64,000 bases of DNA from Adhaeribacter aquaticus DSM 16391 (GTDB lineage: Bacteria; Bacteroidota; Bacteroidia; Cytophagales; Hymenobacteraceae). The notes under the pieces are model-generated. The model was given only the letters and a program-made list of their open reading frames with translations, searched no databases and was not told where the DNA came from. The translations under genes and the position numbers were made by a program. The stretch lies in the NCBI RefSeq assembly GCF_000473365.1, contig NZ_KI421517.1, positions 3,552,634 through 3,616,633 on the forward strand, read 5' to 3'. The stretch's first letter is position 1. Each line of letters starts with the position of its first letter. This document shows positions 25,438 through 33,852 of this stretch, piece after piece.

Positions 25438-26892
25438 TTAAATTTTAGTTTTAGGCTGAAGCTTAAAAATATCTTGCAAGGCCCTTGTGGCCGCATGGTA
25501 CCCACACATGCCATGTACACCGCCCCCCGGAGGAGTAGAAGAAGAGCAAATATAAAGACCTTTGGCAGAGGTGCGGTATGGAGAACGCCTTAACGCTGGA
25601 CGGGTAAAAAGCTGTCCAACATCTATTACACCGCCGTTAATGTCGCCACCAATATAATTAGGGTTATGTTCCTGCATTTGCACCGTGTTCATGGTATGTT
25701 TGGCAAGTATCCTGTCCCGGAAGCCTGGTGCAAAACGTTCAACCTGTTTTTCAATGGCATTCGTCATATCCATGGTGGATCCATTGGGTACGTGGCAATA
25801 AGCCCAGGCCGTATGTTTGGTGGCCGGAGCCCTTAACGAGTCGAACTGGCTTGGTTGAGCTAGTAAAACAAAGGGCTTATCCGGGTGTTTCCCCTGCCAT
25901 GTTTGATTTTCAGCAACTGCAATTTCTTCTAAGGTGTTACCTAAGTGTACGGTAGCGGCCTGGTTACATTCAGGCGAGGTAAATGGTATAGGGCCATCCA
26001 GGGCCCAATCAACTTTAAATACCCCCATGCCATAGCGGTAGTTTTGTAGTTGTCTGGTATAGAGAGAAGAAAATTTTAGCCCTGCGATTTGCAGCAATTG
26101 TTTAGGAGTTACATCAAATAACACAGCATGAGCCGAAGGTAATTGTACCAATGACTGAACATAAAAATTGGTTTCAATTTTACCTCCCAAAGAAGTAAAA
26201 TAAGAAGCTAAGGCATTAGCGATGGTTTGGGAGCCCCCTTGGGGAATAGGCCAGCCGTTTAAATGAGCCGCCGCCATTAGCACCAAACCTATGGCTGAAG
26301 TAGTAATCTTGGATAAAGGTTGCATGGAGTGAGCTGCCATACCGGCCCACAATCCCCGGGCTTCTCTTGTTTTAAAACGATTAGCCAGAAAAGTTGCCGG
26401 TTTTATAGCTTGTACCCCAAATTGAGCCATATTAATAGGGTGTTTGGGAAAAGTTAATGGACCTAAAATATCCGGCGCTAAGCCGGTCCAGTTTTTTACA
26501 ATTGGCTGCATGAGATTTTCATAAGCCTTGGCATCGGGACCAAGTAACCGGGCTGTTTCTAGAAGTGAGTTTATTAGCAAAGCGGCTCCTCCGGTATCTA
26601 CTGGATGGGCGGCCGAAAATTCCGGGTAAATAAACTCTAATCCGTGTTGGTGTAACGGTAACTTTGCCAGAAACGGAGAACTGGCTGCTAAAGGATGAAT
26701 AGCCGAGCAGACATCATGCTGAAAGCCTGGAAGCGTTAAAGCTTTGGTTCGTAAACCGCCGCCTATGGTTTCTTTGCCTTCCAGTATTAAAACAGATAGT
26801 CCGGCTTCCTGCATGGTTATGGCCGCAGCAAGCCCATTAGGACCAGAACCAATTACAACTGCATCAAAATCTTTTTTTTCTAAAACTTTCAC
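25438..26892 (-). CDS. FAD-dependent oxidoreductase, phytoene desaturase (CrtI)-like
   Basis: This 484-residue flavoprotein starts at a GTG. The N-terminal dinucleotide fold reads DAVVIGSGPNGLAAAI, followed by GKETIGGGLRT. The C-terminal FAD-contact block is ICSSSTPPGGGVHGMCGYHAA. It belongs to the NAD(P)/FAD-dependent group related to CrtI and to retinol saturase-like proteins. No carotenoid synthesis gene (crtB, crtY) adjoins it, so carotenoid desaturation is only one possibility. It is a single-gene unit divergent from dnaG. Confidence 0.85.
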   Translation of the reverse strand: MKVLEKKDFDAVVIGSGPNGLAAAITMQEAGLSVLILEGKETIGGGLRTKALTLPGFQHDVCSAIHPLAASSPFLAKLPLHQHGLEFIYPEFSAAHPVDTGGAALLINSLLETARLLGPDAKAYENLMQPIVKNWTGLAPDILGPLTFPKHPINMAQFGVQAIKPATFLANRFKTREARGLWAGMAAHSMQPLSKITTSAIGLVLMAAAHLNGWPIPQGGSQTIANALASYFTSLGGKIETNFYVQSLVQLPSAHAVLFDVTPKQLLQIAGLKFSSLYTRQLQNYRYGMGVFKVDWALDGPIPFTSPECNQAATVHLGNTLEEIAVAENQTWQGKHPDKPFVLLAQPSQFDSLRAPATKHTAWAYCHVPNGSTMDMTNAIEKQVERFAPGFRDRILAKHTMNTVQMQEHNPNYIGGDINGGVIDVGQLFTRPALRRSPYRTSAKGLYICSSSTPPGGGVHGMCGYHAATRALQDIFKLQPKTKI

Positions 26893-26927
26893 ACTTAAGT
26901 AAGGTTAGCCTTGGCAGAATAATAGAT

Positions 26928-26935
26928 CAAATATA
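26928..26935 (-). promoter_or_regulatory. -7 promoter box for the FAD oxidoreductase gene
   Basis: On the minus strand this reads TATATTTG, matching TAnnTTTG, 36 bases upstream of the GTG start at 26892. Confidence 0.45.
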
Positions 26936-27071
26936 CTGTTATTGCCGAAATCAGTTATAAGATAACAAAGCGTAAAATATAAGCTGGAAAGAAAATAGTC
27001 AGGTTAGAAGTTTAGCAAAGTTGGGTTTGGTACAATTGCCGGGTTAAAGATGAAATCTTGTTTGGTTGTGT

Positions 27072-27079
27072 TATCTTTG
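27072..27079 (+). promoter_or_regulatory. -7 promoter box for dnaG
   Basis: TATCTTTG matches TAnnTTTG exactly and lies 22 bases before the ATG at 27101. It implies a leader of roughly 15 bases. Confidence 0.55.
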
Positions 27080-27100
27080 TTTTAAGATTATTTAATTTCC

Positions 27101-29011
27101 ATGTCGCGCATTCCTAAAGAAACTGTTGACCAGATAATTGCCCAGGCTGATATTGTAGAAGTGGTTGGTGATTTTGTTTCCTTAAAGAAAAAGGGACAAA
27201 ACATGTGGGCTCCCTGCCCGTTCCACCACGAAAAATCCCCTTCTTTCTCCGTATCGCCGGGCAAAGGAATTTATAAATGCTTTGGTTGCGGTAAGGCTGG
27301 TAATTCCGTGCAGTTTATTATGGACGTTGAGGGTATTGGCTATGTAGAAGCCCTTAAATATTTAGCACGCAAATTTTCTATTGAAATACAGGAAGAAGAA
27401 ACGCCGGAATTAAACCAGGCTCAAAGCGATCGGGAAAGCCAGTATATCCTGTCCAATTTTGCCAAAGAGTATTTTCAGGATGTATTATTAAACCACGAGC
27501 AAGGTAAAAGTATCGGAATGCCTTATTTGCAGGAGCGGGGTTTATCTGTAGCTACCATTAAAAAATTTGAATTGGGTTATAGCCTGGAAGCCTGGGATGG
27601 TCTTACATCTAAAGCTTTAGCGCAAGGGTACCAAAAACAATATTTGGAAAGTACTGGTCTTACCATTTTTAAAGAAGATAAGCAATACGACCGTTTCCGG
27701 GCCCGGGTCATGTTTCCCATTCACAATGTGTCCGGCAGGGTGCTAGGGTTTGGTGGGCGTACCTTAAAATCGAACGATAAAACGCCTAAATATGTAAACT
27801 CACCGGAGTCAGATATTTACCATAAGAGTGATGTGCTGTATGGTCTTTATCAGGCTAAGCAGGCCATCCGGAGCCAGGATTTATGCTACATGGTGGAAGG
27901 CTATCTGGATGTTATTTCCTTAAGCCAGGGCGGGGTGGAGAATGTGGTAGCCTCCTCCGGAACTTCCTTAACTGAAGGCCAGATAAAATTAATTGGGCGC
28001 TACACCAAGAACATAACGGTGCTTTACGATGGTGATGCGGCAGGTATAAAAGCCTCATTGCGCGGAATTGATTTAATTTTAGAAGGAGGCTTAAATGTAA
28101 ACGTGGTGCTTTTTCCGGATAAAGAAGATCCGGATAGCTACATTCGGCGGGTAGGGGATACGGCGTTTAAAAATTATATAAATGCCAACGCCAAAGATTT
28201 CATTTCCTTTAAAACAGAGTTATTATCGCAGGAAGCCCAGCATAACCCGGTTAAAAAAGCAGAAGCCATCCGGGATATTCTGGAAAGTATTGCTAAGGTT
28301 CCGGATTCTATCAAACGCGCTGTTTTTTTTCAGCAATGTGCCACCATTTTTGGCATTGAAGAGCAGGTATTAATAACGGAATATAATAAATTAATAAAAC
28401 AGGAACGGCAAAAGCCAGTAGTTCCGGCAGGTTTTATACCGGCAGAAGAACCAGTAGCAGAAGTTAAGCCAGCAGAAGACGTAACTTCAGATGATGCTAT
28501 TTTATTACACCACGAGCGGGAAGTTATACGGTTATTAGTAAATTATTCGGCTTCCAAATTGCCGGAAGATACTCCTTTTTTACCGTATTTCCTGGAGCAG
28601 TTAGAAGATCTTGAATTTAAGACGCCAATATACAGTCGTCTGTATAATATTTTTAAGGAAGCCGCAGCTTATTCCCCTTTCGTTTCTCCTGACTATTTTA
28701 TAAATCATCCGGATGCCGAAGTTAGGCAAGAGGCTATTAGTTTATTAACGGAACGGTTCGATTTAAGTCCTAACTGGGAAACCCACCAAATTTTTGTACC
28801 CAAAGAGGTAGAGTTATTGCAGTTTGCTGCTGATACGGCCGTGCTTAGGCTTAAATGGCGTAATGTACAGCACATGATCCGGGAAAATATGGAATTATTA
28901 AAAGTAGAAAAAGATCCGGGGGAGGTTACAAAGCAATTAACTATATTAAAGACATTGCAGCAGTACGAAATTGAGATAGGTTCTCAGTTAGGAATTGTAG
29001 TTTCCAGGTAA
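27101..29011 (+). CDS. dnaG: DNA primase
   Basis: This enzyme makes RNA primers for replication. The 636-residue protein has the CHC2 zinc ribbon with Cys39, His42, Cys60 and Cys63. The RNA polymerase domain includes YLQERGLS and RARVMFPIHNVSGRVLGFGGR. The TOPRIM core has VEGYLDVISL and YDGDAAG. The C-terminal region after about 440 is the variable helicase-interaction part, with an Ala/Pro/Glu-rich linker. Length fits the family. It is followed at once, with overlapping bases, by the remains of a potassium channel gene. Confidence 0.97.
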   Translation: MSRIPKETVDQIIAQADIVEVVGDFVSLKKKGQNMWAPCPFHHEKSPSFSVSPGKGIYKCFGCGKAGNSVQFIMDVEGIGYVEALKYLARKFSIEIQEEETPELNQAQSDRESQYILSNFAKEYFQDVLLNHEQGKSIGMPYLQERGLSVATIKKFELGYSLEAWDGLTSKALAQGYQKQYLESTGLTIFKEDKQYDRFRARVMFPIHNVSGRVLGFGGRTLKSNDKTPKYVNSPESDIYHKSDVLYGLYQAKQAIRSQDLCYMVEGYLDVISLSQGGVENVVASSGTSLTEGQIKLIGRYTKNITVLYDGDAAGIKASLRGIDLILEGGLNVNVVLFPDKEDPDSYIRRVGDTAFKNYINANAKDFISFKTELLSQEAQHNPVKKAEAIRDILESIAKVPDSIKRAVFFQQCATIFGIEEQVLITEYNKLIKQERQKPVVPAGFIPAEEPVAEVKPAEDVTSDDAILLHHEREVIRLLVNYSASKLPEDTPFLPYFLEQLEDLEFKTPIYSRLYNIFKEAAAYSPFVSPDYFINHPDAEVRQEAISLLTERFDLSPNWETHQIFVPKEVELLQFAADTAVLRLKWRNVQHMIRENMELLKVEKDPGEVTKQLTILKTLQQYEIEIGSQLGIVVSR

Positions 29012-29448
29012 TATTTCAATACAATAAGTTATTAAAACTTTTAATTGCTCAAGGATTAGCGATCACCAGTATTGTAATAGGTGTTTCGGGATATTTGTGG
29101 ATGGAGGGCTTTACTTTTCTGGAGGCCTATTACATGACTGTGCTTACCATATCTACAGGTAGTTACAAGGAAGTGCATGACCTTACTCCCAGCGGGAAGA
29201 TTTTTAATTCTTTCTATATATTATTTAATCTGGCCACTTTTGCTTATCTGATTACCATCATTAGTTCTTATATTTTTGAAGGGGAATTACGCAATATTTT
29301 TAAAAATTATATGACAGATCAGGATCTTAAAAAATTTACAGGTCATACTATTGTCTGTGGATTTGGCCGAAACGGGAGTAAAGCTTGTCAAGAATCTCGA
29401 TGTTGGAAGAACTTACCTATAAAATTTCAGGGTTTCCCTGTAAAATAA
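29011..29448 (+). pseudogene. Decayed two-helix potassium channel (Ion_trans_2 + truncated TrkA-N)
   Basis: Translation of this frame gives NKLLKLLIAQGLAITSIVIG (first helix), WMEGFTFLEAYYMTVLTIST (pore helix), a second helix (FYILFNLATFAYLITIISSY), then HTIVCGFGRNGSKACQE, the start of a TrkA-N/RCK domain. That layout is the usual channel of about 330 residues in this phylum, but three things are wrong. No ATG, GTG or TTG precedes the first helix, and an ATA stands where the start is expected. The selectivity filter reads TGSY, where T-x-G-Y/F is required. The RCK domain loses homology after CQE and stops 18 codons later, with no continuation in other frames. I read it as a pseudogene. Confidence 0.8.
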
Positions 29449-29752
29449 GCTTTTTTAGACCTTGAAATTAAAAATAATACTAAATCTACTAAAGTATTTA
29501 TATAAAAATATTCTAATTAATAAAAAGGTTGTTGAAATCAATTGAATTAAATAAAAACTAAAAAGGAAGGTATTATTTTTTATATTTTATTTTTTTTATA
29601 ACATTTAACCATTTTTCAGAAATAATAATTATTAAAAAATACATTTTGCCTTGCCAACTAATATATAAACATATCGTAATAACTGATTATAATACAATTT
29701 GCATGGGATATTTTTAAAGCCTTGCCATAAAGTAATCTTAAATTAGAAAACG
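29449..29752. other. AT-rich intergenic region after the channel relic
   Basis: This 304-bp stretch is very AT-rich and has no open frame of note. It should contain the promoter of the small secreted protein at 29753. TACAATTTG near 29693-29701 is one base longer than the TAnnTTTG box. The missing RCK coding sequence of the channel is not found here. Confidence 0.5.
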
Positions 29753-30052
29753 ATGATAAAATTTATAGTAGCAGTTGGTATGGCATTATTGACAACCTCT
29801 GCATTCGCACAAAACGCAACCATTCAAACTAAGACTAAAACTAAAACTAGTGTAAAACAGGGAAGTTCTGTAAATCATGGTACCCGGGTTAGTACAACTG
29901 CCAAAGCTACACCTTCCGGTACACACACTAACAAAGGTGCTGCCGTAAGTGCCACCGCCCGTTCAAACAACGGAGGAGCCACCAGGTCGACAAATACTAG
30001 CTCTAACCGAACCTATCATAAAAACACCACTGTGCGGGTAAAAAATAAATAG
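29753..30052 (+). CDS. Small secreted Thr/Lys/Ser/Asn-rich protein
   Basis: I do not recognise this 99-residue protein. A canonical signal peptide ends SAFAQ (16-20). The mature 79 residues are low-complexity and strongly basic. There is a TKTKTKT run at the start, many Thr, Ser, Asn and Gly residues, and almost no acidic or hydrophobic residues. It is probably disordered and could bind polyanions or the cell surface, but that is inference. It is a single-gene unit with its own terminator, so it is likely real despite its composition. Confidence 0.75.
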   Translation: MIKFIVAVGMALLTTSAFAQNATIQTKTKTKTSVKQGSSVNHGTRVSTTAKATPSGTHTNKGAAVSATARSNNGGATRSTNTSSNRTYHKNTTVRVKNK

Positions 30053-30074
30053 GTACTTTATTTTATTAAGACAT

Positions 30075-30108
30075 AAAAACACCGGGTTTATGAGCCGGTG
30101 TTTTTTTT
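30075..30108 (+). terminator. Rho-independent terminator
   Basis: AAAAACACCGG (30075-30085) pairs with CCGGTGTTTTT (30095-30105) around a 9-base loop, followed by more T. It ends the small secreted protein gene. Confidence 0.9.
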
Positions 30109-30339
30109 GTTTTAATCTTAACTTTTATGGGTAACTATTAGTATGTAAAAGCACCTGGTAGTCCAGCTGAAGCAACCTAACTGGTTAAGTAGACCTATTC
30201 ATAAAAATATTCAATATGCTCTACGTAACTGAAAACAAAGAGTAGTAGGGTAGGTATTTATTATCAAATTTGATTTAATTTGTTTCAGCTTCAATAAAAT
30301 ACATGAATATAAAGGAGTTAAGGTACCGGATTTTTTAAA

Positions 30340-31509
30340 ATGAAAATATTATTTCTGACTTCTCGGGTACCCTATGAATTAGATAAAGGAGATAAATTAC
30401 GAGCTTTTCACCATATAAAGCACCTTTCCCAAAGGCACGAAATAATTCTTTTTTCTTTAAGTGATGAGCCTATACCTGCGGAGGCCAAAAGTGCCTTAGA
30501 GGTTTACTGTGTGGAGGTAGTTTTTTATCCTATCGCGCATAATAAGGCTTTAAATGGGATGGCAGTTGCTTTGCCAGGCAATTTGCCTATGCAGGCAGCT
30601 TATTACTACAACAAAGGTGCTCAGCAAAAATTGGATAAACTTGTAAAGCAGCAGCAGCCCGACCATATATTTTGCCAATTAGTGCGCATGGCCAAATATG
30701 TAGAAAAGTATACCCACATTCCCAAAACCCTGGATTATATGGATGCTTTGTCTAAAGGAATGGAGCGGCGTATTAAAACAGCTCCTTTTTACCAACGACC
30801 TTTTTTCGTATTGGAGTCGAGGCGATTAAGAAAATTTGAATCTGAATTATTTGACTGGTTTAATAATAAAACTATTATTTCGGAACAAGACCGGTATTTT
30901 ATAGAACATACCCATAAGTATACCATCCAGGTGGTACCCAATGGGGTAGATACCCAGTTTTTTATTCCGGATAAAAGAGAAACCCATTTTCAAATCCTTT
31001 TTGCCGGGAACATGCGATATGCTCCTAATATAGCGGCGGCAGTATTTCTGGTAAAAAAAGTAATGCCATTGGTATGGCCTTATTTTAAAGAAGCAAAAGT
31101 TTTAATTGCCGGTAAAAACCCTGCCCCGGAAGTAAAAGCTCTGGCCTCGTATAAAGTGCAGGTTCTTGCCGACCTGGCGGATATGCGGGAAGCCTATAAT
31201 GATGCCCAAATTTTTGTAGCTCCATTATTTTTAGGATCAGGTTTACAAAATAAGATTTTGGAAGCTATGGCCATGGGATTGCCTTGTGTAACAACCAGTC
31301 AGGTAAATAATGCCATTGGGGCTAAAAAGGTGGAGCAGGTTTTAATTGCAGAAACCCAACAAGGGTTTGCAGCCCATATTTTGTATTTGCTTCATCACCC
31401 GGATGAGGCAGAAGCCTTGGGGTTAAGCGGGCAAAAACTGGTACAAACCCAGTATGACTGGGAAACGGTTACCAGCCGGCTCGAAGCTTTAATTAATCCG
31501 GTTGTCTAA
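30340..31509 (+). CDS. Glycosyltransferase family 4-type protein
   Basis: This 389-residue GT-B glycosyltransferase resembles the TIGR03087 exopolysaccharide-associated group. It opens with ILFLTSRVPYELDKGDKLRA, which includes the glycine-rich acceptor loop of that group. Later come VVPNGVDTQFF, ILFAGNMRYAPNIAA, and the donor-site block APLFLGSGLQNKILEAMAMGLP with its conserved glutamate. It probably transfers a sugar in surface polysaccharide synthesis at the inner membrane. No other polysaccharide genes are near, so this is a stand-alone transferase. Substrate unknown. Confidence 0.88.
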   Translation: MKILFLTSRVPYELDKGDKLRAFHHIKHLSQRHEIILFSLSDEPIPAEAKSALEVYCVEVVFYPIAHNKALNGMAVALPGNLPMQAAYYYNKGAQQKLDKLVKQQQPDHIFCQLVRMAKYVEKYTHIPKTLDYMDALSKGMERRIKTAPFYQRPFFVLESRRLRKFESELFDWFNNKTIISEQDRYFIEHTHKYTIQVVPNGVDTQFFIPDKRETHFQILFAGNMRYAPNIAAAVFLVKKVMPLVWPYFKEAKVLIAGKNPAPEVKALASYKVQVLADLADMREAYNDAQIFVAPLFLGSGLQNKILEAMAMGLPCVTTSQVNNAIGAKKVEQVLIAETQQGFAAHILYLLHHPDEAEALGLSGQKLVQTQYDWETVTSRLEALINPVV

Positions 31510-31535
31510 TACATTTCTAAAAACTTATATTTCCT

Positions 31536-31543
31536 TACCTTTG
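31536..31543 (+). promoter_or_regulatory. -7 promoter box for ribBA
   Basis: TACCTTTG matches TAnnTTTG, 49 bases before the ATG. The space of 82 bases between the glycosyltransferase stop and ribBA is too short for a full FMN riboswitch, and none is seen. Confidence 0.5.
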
Positions 31544-31591
31544 TTCCGTATTTAAGCAGTAAGCTTATTTTCTTTAAAGAGGAGAAGAATT

Positions 31592-32794
31592 ATGTTTGAT
31601 AAAATTGAAGATGCCATAACCGATATAAAAGCAGGTAAAGTGGTAGTGGTTGTTGACGACGAGGACCGTGAAAATGAAGGTGACTTTATTTGTGCCGCTC
31701 GCACTGTAACCCCCGAAATTATAAATTTTATGGCTACTCATGGCCGCGGATTAATATGTTGTCCTTTAATAGAGGATCGTTGCGAGGAGTTAGGTTTGGA
31801 ATTAATGGTGGGTAGAAACACCGCTCTGCATGCCACTCCTTTTACCGTTTCGGTTGATTTGATTGGCCATGGTTGCACCACTGGTATTTCGGCGAGTGAC
31901 CGGGCCAAAACTATATTAGCACTTATTGATCCAAAAACAGACCCGGAGTCGTTAGGAAAACCGGGGCATATTTTTCCATTGAAAGCACAGAAGGAAGGTG
32001 TATTACGTCGGACTGGTCATACCGAAGCAGCCATTGATCTGGCACGTTTAGCTGGTTTTGAGCCTGCCGGAGTATTGGTAGAAATCATGAATGAAGATGG
32101 AACCATGGCGCGGCTGCCTGATTTGGTAGAAGTAGCCAAGCGATTTAATTTAAAGCTTATTACCATAAAGGATTTGATTAAGTACCGGTTACAGGCCGAG
32201 AGTTTAATAACCCGGGAAATTGCCGTTGAACTACCTACGGAGTTTGGTAATTTTGACTTGTATGCTTTTACCCAAAGGAGCAATGGCGCCAAACACTTAG
32301 CTTTGGTAAAAGGATCCTGGGAAGAAGGTGAACCTGTTTTGGCAAGGGTACACTCTTCCTGTGTTACAGGCGATATATTTGGTTCTTGCCGCTGCGATTG
32401 TGGACCCCAGTTACATAAAGCCATGCAAATGATAGAGGAAGAAGGGAAAGGCATAATTGTATACATGAATCAGGAAGGCAGGGGCATAGGCCTGCTAAAT
32501 AAATTAAGAGCATATAAACTGCAGGAACAAGGCCTGGATACAGTAGAAGCAAACTTAGAACTAGGCTTCAGAATGGACGAACGGGATTATGGGGTAGGAG
32601 CCCAAATTCTTCGGGATTTAGGGGTTTGTAAAATGCGTTTAATTTCCAATAATCCGAAGAAACGTACGGGCTTAATTGGGTATGGACTAGAGGTAGTAGA
32701 AAATGTGCCAATAGAAATTGCTCCAAACCAGCACAATCAGAGTTATTTAACAACTAAGCGTGATAAGCTGGGCCACGATATATTAAAAAAATAA
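31592..32794 (+). CDS. ribBA: Bifunctional 3,4-dihydroxy-2-butanone-4-phosphate synthase / GTP cyclohydrolase II
   Basis: This enzyme makes both precursors of riboflavin. The 400-residue protein has a RibB part (1-200) with the acidic loop [10 protein letters not shown] at 22-31 and the THGRGLIC block. The GTP cyclohydrolase II part (about 205-400) has zinc ligands Cys257, Cys268 and Cys270, then [20 protein letters not shown] and [11 protein letters not shown]. An unusually good ribosome-binding site for this phylum, AGAGGAG (31578-31584), lies seven bases before the ATG. The other rib genes are not in the window. Confidence 0.97.
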   Translation: MFDKIEDAITDIKAGKVVVVVDDEDRENEGDFICAARTVTPEIINFMATHGRGLICCPLIEDRCEELGLELMVGRNTALHATPFTVSVDLIGHGCTTGISASDRAKTILALIDPKTDPESLGKPGHIFPLKAQKEGVLRRTGHTEAAIDLARLAGFEPAGVLVEIMNEDGTMARLPDLVEVAKRFNLKLITIKDLIKYRLQAESLITREIAVELPTEFGNFDLYAFTQRSNGAKHLALVKGSWEEGEPVLARVHSSCVTGDIFGSCRCDCGPQLHKAMQMIEEEGKGIIVYMNQEGRGIGLLNKLRAYKLQEQGLDTVEANLELGFRMDERDYGVGAQILRDLGVCKMRLISNNPKKRTGLIGYGLEVVENVPIEIAPNQHNQSYLTTKRDKLGHDILKK

Positions 32795-32868
32795 TAAGTA
32801 AAACTTCTGTTTTAGATAATACTTTTAATTAATAGAACAAACTATATAATATTATGTAAATCCTATTT

Positions 32869-33006
32869 AGCCTGTATCAAATATAATTATAAAAACGTAT
32901 ATTTATTCAGGCTGTGGGATAGAAAACAGAAGGGAAGAAGCCACAGTAGAACAAAACGAATCTCGGAAGAACTGTTTAATGCCGGAGGTAAAACTTCGGC
33001 ATTAAA
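32869..33006 (+). promoter_or_regulatory. Possible structured leader of the gene at 33024
   Basis: Three inverted repeats lie in this order. AGCCTG (32869-32874) pairs with CAGGCT (32908-32913). CTGTGG (32912-32917) pairs with CCACAG (32941-32946). A 12-13 bp stem, TTAATGCCGGAG (32976-32987), pairs with the mirror arm at 32994-33005. The first two share bases 32912-32913 and so exclude each other. The last stem ends 18 bases before the ATG and lacks a following T run, so it is not an ordinary terminator. A regulatory RNA role is inference. Confidence 0.4.
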
Positions 33007-33023
33007 TTAAAAAAGTATAAGTT

Positions 33024-33710
33024 ATGTTTCGTCGTCGCTACCTCCGTCTTTTAGCCTTTCTGGCTATTTTATTTTATTCTTCTCTTCAGGCGCTTTTTGC
33101 ACAACGCCTAGATATTCAGGAGTGGCCGAAGGGCCGTATAGTGCTTGTTTCCGGCGATACTTTATATGGACCTATCACTTACCATCGATCGGAAGATATT
33201 ATTCGGATTACTTTAGAAGATGGCTCCATTGGAGCTTATGCACCTGTAAATGTAATTAGTTTTACAGTTACCGATGATAATAACCGCTATACCCAAACCT
33301 TTAAACCTTTTCTTTGGAACCGGGGCAACGATTACAGTGATTATAAAGCACCTGCTTTCTTTGAATTAGTTAATGAAGGACAGTATACGTTGGTAAAAAG
33401 AGAAATGGTTACTACCCAGAATACCATCAACAATTATCCGATGTATGCAGGATATGGCCGTTATTATGATCCCTACGGATATAGTAACTATGGCCCTCGT
33501 TACCAAACTATAATTATAGATTTACTTTACTTGTATACCCCCGAGAAAAAAATAAAAGCTTTACGTAATCCAAAGCGGGACCTGGAAGATTTATTTAACG
33601 ACCAGAATAAAGAAAAGGAAATGAAAGAGTTTGTAAAAAATAATAATCTTTCCTACAATAACACCCGGGATTTGGCTCTTATTGTCAGACATTATAACAG
33701 TTTATTATAG
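33024..33710 (+). CDS. Hypothetical exported protein
   Basis: I do not recognise this 228-residue protein. A long basic N-terminus (MFRRRYLRLL) and a hydrophobic stretch form a signal peptide ending LFAQ (about 24-27). The mature part starts with WPKGRIVLVSGDTLYGPITY, an exported domain start I have seen in unnamed Bacteroidota proteins. The middle is beta-rich, then comes a Tyr/Gly/Pro-rich stretch (about 142-160), and a charged helical C-terminus. It is preceded by a structured leader and followed by a strong bidirectional terminator. Location would be periplasm or surface. Confidence 0.72.
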   Translation: MFRRRYLRLLAFLAILFYSSLQALFAQRLDIQEWPKGRIVLVSGDTLYGPITYHRSEDIIRITLEDGSIGAYAPVNVISFTVTDDNNRYTQTFKPFLWNRGNDYSDYKAPAFFELVNEGQYTLVKREMVTTQNTINNYPMYAGYGRYYDPYGYSNYGPRYQTIIIDLLYLYTPEKKIKALRNPKRDLEDLFNDQNKEKEMKEFVKNNNLSYNNTRDLALIVRHYNSLL

Positions 33711-33768
33711 GTGTAATGAATTAAATTTTTTAGATAATTATATTTTTCTATTTTATATTTTAGGGTAT

Positions 33769-33813
33769 AAAACAAAATCCAGAAAGGCTTTAAGCCTTTC
33801 TGGATTTTGTTTT
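33769..33813. terminator. Bidirectional terminator
   Basis: This is a near-perfect 45-bp palindrome with 22-bp arms (core CCAGAAAGGCTT/AAGCCTTTCTGG) and A and T tails. It lies between the convergent exported protein gene and the quinoprotein gene. Confidence 0.92.
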
Positions 33814-33852
33814 TTTATAAAGAATTTAACTTTATAGAGCTGCAATAATAGG

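Noticed and set aside
31510-31591. FMN riboswitch before ribBA
   Set aside because: The gap is only 82 bases and shows no conserved RFN core; a plain promoter box and Shine-Dalgarno explain it.
32017-32466. 149-codon minus-strand frame inside ribBA
   Set aside because: Antisense shadow of a strongly conserved enzyme; no motifs of its own.
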